64,000 bases of DNA, taken from assembly GCF_020497125.1 (NCBI RefSeq), contig NC_059077.1:34733340-34797339 (forward strand). Reading direction: 5' to 3'. The stretch's first letter is position 1; every line of letters begins with the position of its first letter. This document shows positions 55,054 through 64,000 of this stretch, piece after piece. Made by a program: the position numbers and the translations under genes. Under the pieces are notes generated by a model that had not been told where the DNA came from, did no database searches, and saw only the letters and a list, made by a program, of their open reading frames with translations. Origin of the DNA: Mauremys mutica (taxonomy: Eukaryota > Chordata > Testudines > Geoemydidae).

Positions 55054-57430
55054 ATTGACCTGAAGCATAGAGAAGCCAGGAGAATAAATGGATCTACCTC
55101 CCAGATCACTGACTGGTTTGCAACTGGAATTTATTTATTTATTTATTTATGTGTTTGGTGAACGGAAGCCAGTTTAACTTTGAAACCAGCCTAACAGAGG
55201 TTCCTATTAAGGTGTCTTCCATAAATGGTCTATAAAGGGTTAATAAATGACCCCAAATTGTTATAAGGATGTTACAGACATGAGCAGTATGTGCTAGAGA
55301 TGATTAAAACACACCAGGAACAGGTGTTATGGAGTGTTATAAGCTATGGTTATAAACAAACTGTTGACATGTGGGACTCTATGACAATTGAATACCTGTT
55401 TATTAAAACATCTATTAACCATTTATTAGCCCTTTATAAAAAACTGTTTATAAATGGAGACCATATAATATGTCACCAAAGTGGGATAAATATAGCAAGG
55501 TCTGCACCAGGGAAGAAAGGTTGCACTTTCTTCACCAACTGTAGATGAAAAAAGTCAGTTGGAGACTCCTGTATGACACCTTAGGACATTGCAAAACAAA
55601 TGGGGAATGCAGGTGCTCAGAGCCTGTTAGCATTTGGCACCATATTTGAAAAGGGTAAGGATAAAACCAATAAGCTGTGGACACAACTTCTTCTAATAAC
55701 ACTGCACAGTTTATAATTTATTATGGAAGCGCTACTGATGACTTGCAAGGCTCTGTGCATTATTTCAATGCTTATTCCCTTTATTTTTTAACTGGGAATG
55801 CTATAATTTGGGCAGGCAGTTTCAACTAAAATGTCATCCAGCGTTTTAGCATATATATTTGTTTGTGACACACAGAAAATGTCTTGTTGACTTCTTAATA
55901 CTCAAATGAAGAAATATTTACCAAACAGCATAATAGAGGTTTGATTGAGAGGCTAAATCACCCTATTAGTTCTGAGAGGTGGTGGTGAGGAGAGATTAAG
56001 CCCACCCAAGCAGACATTTGATGATCTCCAAGGTTACTGACAGTTTTCTAAAAAGTTCCTTACTAATTACCTTTCAGATTTATTACCGTCCAAGTAAATA
56101 ATGCAAGGTGGGGTTTTGGTTTTTAACGTGAGTGCATTTACCAAAATAGATTCTTACCCAAGGGAGAAAAATTATTTCAACTTATCAAATAAATATGAAC
56201 TCAACACCAAAATGCATACACTGTAATGTATAAGCACTGGGTGATATTCATCCCTGTGCAGAGCATTACACAAGGCCATGCACCACTTAAGTCCTCAAAA
56301 CGGATCTTAAGTGAGACTTGAGTTGTGCAAGTGCCTTGACTTTTGCCCTCTTAACTTGGGGGTGTTTCAGCCTTTAAGAATGCTGAAATATGCATGCAGA
56401 GATTTTTAAATATTTGCCTTACTTATATGAGTCTGTTTTTTATGCTGTTGCTCAAAAATAATGTTTAGACAATGGTATGATCACTGTTACACAATAAAAG
56501 CCGACAAACGCCAGGAAACTCAAAGGCTGCGAACCAGTCTGTAAACATCAGGGGCCTGAGTTAAGGAAAGTCTGTCTGAACTTTGACTTTTTGTCAGTTC
56601 CTGTGTGTGTGTGTTTGCCCTACAATAAAGCATAGGTGGTTGTGACATGCAGCTTTTGTCTGGGAATAGATTCCCTCCCCAGCAACTGTTTGTCTGTCTT
56701 TCCTGTGCCACCATCTGCCACTACACCCATTGTTATGGACATGGTGACTCTGAAACCCTAAAGTTGCACGACTGACAGGAGCTGCTGCTTTTGGGAGCAC
56801 TGAATTAGGCACTGATTATGTCAAGGGCTAAACACCTCCTGCAAGACACTGAGCACCCTCAATTCCCAGGGGACTTGAGGGTCTCAGCCCCTTGTAGGAT
56901 CAGGTCTTCAAAGTAATAGGAGAGAAGCAGGAAGGATTGGGCTTTTAATCAACTGCCCCATTCCTCTAAATCTACAGCAATTACTCCATAAATAAGGTAA
57001 AAAGGAAGGGAAAAGAGGAACAGGAAGAGGAAGATAATGACAGCAGACAACAAAGTGATACCAGATACTTGCTTTCTCTCTTGAACTAAAGACTATAATG
57101 CAACCCTGAGGGGTTTTAAAAACTCAGTAGCAAAAGAATAGTTGTATTATTTACCTGGATGCAAATTATGCTCACCTGCTTACAAACTGTTGTCATTTGT
57201 GTTTATGTGATTCAGAGTTCCTGGTTAATGATTCTAATTAGTATCAGGAGCAAAACAATTTCCTGGCTCCATGGTTATTATTTACATATCTGAATGTAAG
57301 GAAGGAATGTTTCATGTAGGTGCATGCACAGCAACTTCAGCATGCGTAATGCCTGGGAACTAACAAACCTTAAGCTTCATGTTGGATTAAACTAAGTGGT
57401 TCTTCCAGGCTGAGATAACGACATAGTTGT
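55054..57430. other. Unique AT-rich DNA, possible conserved noncoding segment near the end
   Basis: A (TTTA)n tract is at 55130-55150. The segment 57140-57340 has an octamer ATGCAAAT (57159-57166), a CACCTG E-box and ATTA cores in CpG-free sequence. No gene recognised. Confidence 0.4.
55130..55150. repeat. (TTTA)n microsatellite
   Basis: Five TTTA-type units. Confidence 0.9.
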
Positions 57431-57439
57431 TTATAAATA

Positions 57440-57573
57440 TAGGGTGACCAGACAGCAAAAGTGAAAAATCAGCACGGGGGGGTGCGGGGGTGGTGGTGTA
57501 ATAGGAGCCTATATAAGAAAAAGACCCAAAAATTGGGACTTTCCCTATAAAATTGGGACATCTGGTCACCCTA
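57440..57573 (-). mobile_element. Small hAT MITE (copy 2), with exact 8-bp duplication
   Basis: TATAAATA at 57432-57439 and 57574-57581 flanks an element starting TAGGGTGACCAGACAGCAAA and ending ATCTGGTCACCCTA. It is the reverse complement of the MITE at 14033-14156; both include GTCTTTTTCTTATATAG, the TATAGGGA(C/A)AGTCCCAATTTTTGG region and an AGGCTCCTATTAC segment. This copy fixes the boundaries and 8-bp duplication of the family. Confidence 0.92.
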
Positions 57574-57581
57574 TATAAATA

Positions 57582-60500
57582 GAACAATGGATTCATATAA
57601 GAAAAATGTTTGGTGTTTTCTACTTAATTGTTCTCAGTCAGCTATTCTTGCAGTTAGTAACAGGCACACTTGCAAAAATCTTGTCCAGACCAGCATTAAA
57701 CTAACTTGTTGTGATAGCTTTTGATGGAGAACAGATAAATACAACTAAACTGGTATATTTACTTGGAATCATTCTGTCTTGTTTCTTTCTTTGCCTTCCT
57801 TTTGATTTTGTGGGTGAATTTTCTGATCGTGGGAGACAGACTACAGAGCACTGGCTGGAGTGAGGCACAGCCTAGGCATGTACTATGCAAATTGCTCAAC
57901 ACAGTTCTAACAATGCAGCTAATTCCGAGCCTGCCACACCCGTGTGATTCTGATCCCGGTTGTCCTTTGAACAGAGACTTCAAAATTGTGTGGTGGTTTT
58001 GCAATCTGACTGCTGGCCAAACAGACACCAGCATGAGATTAGACTCTTGACTTTGTCTGAAGCATGATTTGGTCTCAGACCTCCACAGATGCACTAAGAT
58101 ACTATGCAATCCCGCTCTTCATGCTGGTTGTTTCTTTGGACAGGGGATGAGGGCAGAAGACAGGAGCCTAATTAAGCTTTTTAGGTTGGAAAGGAGATCT
58201 AAGTTTTCCATGTGGGTGTGAGTCTTTGGATGATTCTGACTTGGGAATGGGATATGTAGCTTTCACTTCTAGATCACTGGCTCATATTGAACTGAGTCAG
58301 CTGTGATTAGAAGATGATACAGTGAGAAGGCTGATGGAAAATGGGTTGAAGTTGTCAGTAGATTTGGCCTATCACTACTTAGAAAATATGATTAAAAATA
58401 AAACACATGTGACCAGTGGCAGCCATTGTGGAGCTGCACTGATGCTAGGCCAACAGTGGGAGAACTCCTTAGAATTCTCAATATATATTGATATAGAAGG
58501 ATAAAAGCACAGTGTTTAGTATAAGTTTTTGGTAAGTAAAGACAAGAAGGAATGATAGAGACACCACTGTGGAAAATTATATTTCATATACAGAGAGCGA
58601 CACAATATACAAAAATCAAGAACTGTTTCAGTGCCAATTGTTTTGTTTGTCAGGAAAGGTCCGGGCAGCTTAAAAAAGCTCTTTAGATCCTGCACTTGGA
58701 TAAACACAGGAAGATTCTTGCATCCCCCAGTACTGAAGCTTTAGAATGGAAATCTCCTCTCAACTTTAATTACTATAAAATGTTTCCTGCCGAACTAGAA
58801 CAATATTTTAAAACATTCTTCCTGGCTTTGAATTCTAGAACCCGCCAATCTGAAAAGTGTTCTAGGTTCTGTTCTACTCCCATCCTATGTGCCATAACAT
58901 TTATTATCTTGTCAAGCACCCATGGAAATTAGGCACATTATTTAGATCTCGTTTAGATTTTCATGGTTGTTGTAAAGAAAGAAATAGTCTGCAGGCAAAA
59001 GGGATAAAGGAGAAAGTCCCCTCCCACTTCCACACTTACCATGACTCATTAGGCTACTATATTTTAATATGTTTCATTTTCTAGCTTCTATTTGACTATA
59101 AGACTAGTGACATCAATTATTTCATAAAACGTTTCAAAGCCTAATTTCTATCAATTAACTGAACCACACAAAAAAACACCTTAATTAAATTATAGGTTGA
59201 TGAGTATTATTACTAACTACTTCAGTGTTGCTTCATGTACCTCGTAGCAAAATGCACTGCCAGTCCTGCCCCATATACCAAGCACATCACTCTTGAACTG
59301 GCAACACCCCACTTGAAAGACTGTAGCCACTTTTCACTGCACCAGACGCCAGCAGAGAAAGGGTTAATATGCCACATGATGCTTTGGTTTTGTAGGCCTT
59401 TCCAAGTATTTGGTAACCATGCTGTGGGATGACTGGTAGAGATGGAACTTTTGCTGCATCTACTGCTGCAATATTATTATTTCTCTGAGACTTTTTATCT
59501 TTGGTTTGTGACATATTCACCACCTAAATTGCACTGCTGGGGTCTCCTACATCTTATTGATGACAAACATAAGGGAAAATTCAAAAAGGATCAAATCCAA
59601 AATGATACAATTATATTTAAAACAAATTTCCAACTAAGAACTCAGGTTGGGCAAAGGGAAAGAGGCAGGTTGCATGCAGTCATTTTCCAGACTTGCCCTC
59701 TAACCCCAGAATAATCAGCATGACTAAATGCAGATGATCTATCATTCAAAGGTGGAGAAGGAAAGGGGCTAGTCTGCCCAACAAATATCTCCTTTGAAGA
59801 GATACTGGAAGCATGGTAGCTGCACAACTGAATCTCCAACAGCAGGGAGAAACTGACACTGTGAGAGTTAGGGAGGAGCTTTGGGATCTCACCTCTGTGG
59901 GCGTTACACCTCAGAAAAGCTTTTATTTTGAAGGAACACTGGTGCTTGGCTTGCTTTAGTGCTCTCTTTTCTGCTGCCAGCGAGAGTCAGAGAGGCTGGA
60001 ACTAATACTGCAATGGCTTAGAGTGTGTGCAGCCTCACTGGGACAAATTCTGCTTAGCCTGCTCCTTTCCTGGATTTGTCCCAGTCAAGCTAATATCCTG
60101 ATGGCCTCTGAACTTCACTATCTGTGGCTGCTCTGCAATAATAATAATAAAAAAGGAAGTCACTTGAAAACGTACAGCTCCCTGTGCTTCTAATCAGTGC
60201 CTCCCAGCTGTGTGTTGACTAAGGCTAGGCTGCACTCCAATAACTGAGGGGTGACCATCACTGGTTTGAAGGTCTTCAATGAATTGCCAGAAAAGAGGCT
60301 TTTATATATATATATAATTTACATGTGATTCTAAGCTTATTTGTGGAGTTTTTGGTGTGTTAACCCAGCTGTTGGAAGTGTTTTCTTCTACTTACCTAAT
60401 TCATGGCATCGTTATGAGGATTAATTAAAAGGGACATTTAGATTTGGTGTTAACATCTAAACTCTCACCGTACAAACCCCAACCTCAATATAAATATTTC

Positions 60501-60590
60501 CAGGAGTGCATTTTTAAAGCTTCATACGTATATGCAAACATTCCTCCTGTACCATTTGCAACCTCAGACACAATCAGCATTGTTCTAGTA
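57582..60590. other. Unique DNA, nothing recognised
   Basis: No exon, RNA gene or repeat end. A (TA)n run lies at 60304-60317. Opposite frames at 57759-58109 show no domain. Confidence 0.4.
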
Positions 60591-60668
60591 GAGCAGCTCT
60601 CAAACAGTGAGCCTCAGACCTTTCGTGGTCCTCAGTTCGCGTGTGGGTTCACAAAAAACTGGGCTGGG
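60591..60668. repeat. hAT-like end fragment (tentative)
   Basis: AGCAGCTCTCAAACAGTGAG, CCTCAGACCTTTCGTGGTCC resembles the left end of hAT elements like 2110-2335. The right end is absent. Confidence 0.35.
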
Positions 60669-60859
60669 CAACTGGTGTGGCTCTTCCCCCTTCTTTCCTG
60701 CTGCTAAAGTGTATGAAGAGAAGCTAAAAATATAAATACGTTCCTAATGTTATCTTTTCCGTGTAAGCAATATCTGTGGTTTGCACAGGGATATTAGGTG
60801 ATTGTGAATAGAAGATGCACAGAAGATAAATCTTTCTATTATGATATGGGACAAACTAG

Positions 60860-61113
60860 CAGGGGCATGAGCAAGGAGGGGCAAACAGAGGTACGCCCCC
60901 AGTCAGTGGGGGCACTGAATAACTATAGGGCCGGGAGAGCGAGATCCTCCAGCCCTTGGGCCATGGAGGGAGATCCAGATCCTTCGGCTGCTGGGGAGAG
61001 CCAGCTTCACTGCCCCCAGGGCTGAGGTGGGGAGAACCAATTCCTCCAGCTGCAGAGGGCACAGAAAGTGCCCCTCCAAAAGTGGCAAATTTGTATTCCT
61101 GTGCACACCCCTG
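60860..61113. mobile_element. hAT-type MITE, GC-rich
   Basis: Left end CAGGGGCATGAGCAAGGAGG and right end TGTGCACACCCCTG are inverted repeats of about 14 bp with mismatches. The interior is GC-rich with inverted CCTCCAGCCC / GCTGGAG-like blocks. Flanks CAAACTAG and CACTGTAA share only some bases, so the duplication is decayed. Frames of up to 86 codons within it are artefacts. Confidence 0.72.
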
Positions 61114-64000
61114 CACTGTAAACTTCTATGATCACTGTACTAGTGCATGAAAACTAGAGTTAAAGGCCAGGTACTCCCCAGCAATGGAAAGAGCAACTCT
61201 GATCTAAAGCCAGCTCCCTTTGTGAATGGGAATTCTCCAGTGGCATAGATCCCTCTGACCACCAGCGCTGGGGCCATAGCTGGGGGAAAGGGAATGATGC
61301 TTGGGGGCCATGGGCAGCTGGTGTAGATTAAAGCCTCCTTCAGGCAGTTCTAATCTGTGTCTGGGAGGGCCCAGAGCACCACTCTAGCCCTAGGACTGGG
61401 GAAGCACAAAGGTGGCTTACGGCAATCTCTGAAACCCTCCCCCATGCCATGTTGCACAAGAATCCCTTGCTTGCAACTCAAGATCCAGTCATCATTATCC
61501 AAGCTGGGTGAAATGCAAAAAGTAAACAAACAGCATCAATTGTGAAAAGTAAATTACTTTCTTACAACATTCCTTTTCAAATTAATAATCTAAGATGTTA
61601 TACCAGTAACAGGTAGAAAATTTGTTTCATTTAAAATAATTATGGTTTATCTTTAATAGATTAAAGCCCTTTGAAGATTAAGGGTGCTATATAACTGAGG
61701 AGTAGTACTATTGCAGATAATCATTGTATAGTAAGGTCTTTATCACCTTTGACTCAGAGCTAAAGGGCATAGTCTCATTTCTTGTATGTGAATTTCGGCC
61801 CTCTTATATGACCACCTTTCTGCTATAGGAGGATGTTTCTAATTACACGGGCAAAAATGAAATTTGAAACTGTTAAATACTTAATATCTTTTACCACTTA
61901 ACAGCCAAATGGCATTGTTTTCAAACCCAAATTTCAATCCAGTTCAACCTCTCACGATTGAACTATGAAATCCTTTAAAAAAAAGTGTTTATAAGAAGTT
62001 GGTCTGGCCCTGGCAAGCATTTATTGAGCTCATAATGCAGTTTTGCTTTTCTTTCTTGAATAACAGATATGCAGGACAATCAGTTATTATCTATTCTAAA
62101 GCAAACATCTCCTACAAAAGTTGATTGATGTGACTGTATCACTGTATATCATAAATCTTCAGAGACAAATCCCGTGTATCTGATAATAAGGTTGTGACGA
62201 AAATAACTATTGCATTTCTGACATTCTGAGAGCGTCCAGCATATTTGATCAAGTCAGTTTCATGCACCCTCTTTAATGGCCCTCTCTCTAAGTCATCCTT
62301 AAGAACACAAGTCTCCACATACCAAAAGAAAGAGAACTGAAAAGTACTGCATTCTGTTTGCCTTTGATCCTAAAGGATTCTCTATTTTCCACTCCAATGC
62401 TGGGATCAGATATTTCTTCTGTAGTGGGAACACAATGTCTGCTTTCCTTAGTTATCCTCAGAATAGTACTTTAATCAAAGCAGACAGGGGCACGCACACA
62501 CATAAGGAAGCAAGCTCTGGGCATATGATCCATATGAACTAAATGAGAAGAGAAATGTTTGTTTCCTTATACTATTCCCCATACCAGTGTGTACCCCAGG
62601 AAGGGGACACAGAAGTCAGAGCACAGTTGAATCCCATCTGAAACCATGTGAGTAGTGTCACTCCAATGTGGGCCCATGTTCCAGGTTATTAATAGTGGGG
62701 GGTTGAGAATCTACCACGAACCTGTCCAAAACTGGGCCATAATTGGATTTGGTAACAAAACTGTGTGTATTCTATATGGTTGCATGTATCACAAAAGTTT
62801 TGCATTTCTGCACATGCATCCTGAGAGCTGGAATATAAACTCAGGTTTATGTAGGTGAAATATTAGTGCCACCCAGCCCCCCAGTGGTCACATTCATGAA
62901 GGGGACACTGAAATGAATTGGACTTATGAAATAAGTGGCAGCTAATCCTGACTGCAAATTAATTGTTTGATTAAAATATAAATATAATAAATTTAGTGAA
63001 TGCTGTTTGTCCTCCAGAAAGCTCAGTTGGTGGATGTTCTAGATTGAAAAGAATCATTCCATAAATGAATTAAATAGTTATAGTTTAGGGTGGAGGAGGC
63101 AGAAGAGTTTGGTTTCTTTGTTTTAAAACTGGAATTATTATCAGCCTTGTATTAAGACCCAACTCTGCAAGCAATTACAACCAATAACAGTGCTTACTAC
63201 AAGTGAAGTGGTCTTTAATGCACTGGATTACCCCAGTGAGAAGCAGTAAGTGGGCACTAGTAAGTGCTTGCAGGGTTGGTTCTTTAGACTGGGATCTCCA
63301 AGAAAGCCTAAGAGTCATGGCTGCTTAACTTCAGTGGGACTGGGGTTCTGACTCAGGCATCTTTGAAAATGGTGGCCTTTGTTAACTGTATTTAAGTTAC
63401 CACCTTTCCTTCTTAAAATATTCTTCTTAGAAGTAAGAAGTGGCATGCAGGCGAGTGCACAAGAAGAAAATATTTTCATATGCAGTGGCTACAAGATCAA
63501 CTTCCTTAATGGAGATGGTGCACATTGAGACTGTTCCTTTTTTCTATTATTATTATTTATTTTAACTGTACTAAATGGCACCCCAGAGGAATACTGTATG
63601 GTTCTGTAGTATAAAGAATTGTACTAATCTCTAAATGTAATGCTGTTCATTTGGCATCAATTCAACTTTGATTGAGGTTTGTGAAAATATCTTTCCATGA
63701 TTTACATTTAACAGAGTTCATCCTTGATCTACCAAGGTATACATGCTCTTATTGAAAATATAAATTACCTACATCTTTTAGAAACGTCAATGACTGTATT
63801 CTTTGCCTACTTAAAAATCATAATTCTGAACCTCTATTGTATGCACATGGTTCCCTCCCCACTCTGAACTCTGGGGTACAGATGTGGGGACCCGCATGAA
63901 AGACCCCCTAAGCTTATTTCTACCAGCTTAGGTTAAAAATTCCCCAAGGCACAAATCCTTTCCTTGTAGTTGGATGGTATTGCTGCCACCACCAAGTGAT
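61114..64000. other. Unique DNA; one MIR fragment
   Basis: 61640-61710 (TTAAAGCCCTTTGAAGATTA, GTGCTATATAACTGAGG) is a MIR 3' fragment. The rest shows no gene or repeat boundary. 62955-63010 is ATTAAT-rich and CpG-free. Confidence 0.45.

Noticed and set aside
1..64000. CRISPR array, operon or bacterial features
   Set aside because: No regularly spaced identical repeats; the repeat content is plainly that of a vertebrate.

Overview
The window looks like intergenic or intronic DNA from a reptile, most probably a turtle. I base this on the mix of repeats: CR1 LINEs, MIR-type SINEs, a tRNA-derived SINE, a Penelope-like (Neptune-type) retroelement with a GIY-YIG endonuclease, a DIRS-type retroelement, and many hAT and other inverted-repeat DNA transposons. 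The lineage call rests on recalled repeat families, not on a search. I found no host protein-coding exon, tRNA or rRNA gene, CRISPR array or bacterial feature. The longer open frames are transposon remnants or chance frames in C-rich repeats.

Layout. 1-12.7 kb: unique AT-rich DNA with a LINE 3' fragment (88-262), a hAT MITE with exact 8-bp target duplications (2110-2335), MIR-type SINEs, a head-to-head pair of Penelope tails (6817-7039) and a decayed CR1 (9340-10453). 12.7-18.6 kb: a 0.77-kb hAT element, an LTR-like stretch holding a small hAT MITE, a palindromic repeat, and a Penelope 3' half encoding GIY-YIG (17308-18541). 18.6-28.4 kb: LTR-like sequence (about 19.9-23.8 kb), a tRNA-SINE, MIRs, and an internally deleted CR1 keeping the reverse-transcriptase FADD box (25215-25866). 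28.4-32.4 kb: a nearly complete but decayed DIRS-type element on the minus strand, with gag-like, RT/RNase H and tyrosine-recombinase remnants between inverted terminal repeats. 32.4-64 kb: mostly unique AT-rich DNA with scattered GC- and CpG-rich hAT/MITE islands (35.7, 36.9, 38.5, 42.9, 50.8, 52.2, 52.5, 53.3, 54.9, 57.4, 60.9 kb), a minus-strand CR1 3' end (about 49.1 kb) and MIR copies.

Nothing here forms a pathway; the parts are independent insertions, several nested. The most informative observations are a hairpin in two Penelope tails that resembles a hammerhead-ribozyme core and shows a paired (compensatory) base change, the palindromic Penelope insertion with an 8-bp duplication, the DIRS element with an extra terminal palindrome, and several AT-rich, ATTA-rich stretches that could be conserved regulatory DNA. 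I did not find convincing evidence for an undescribed system.
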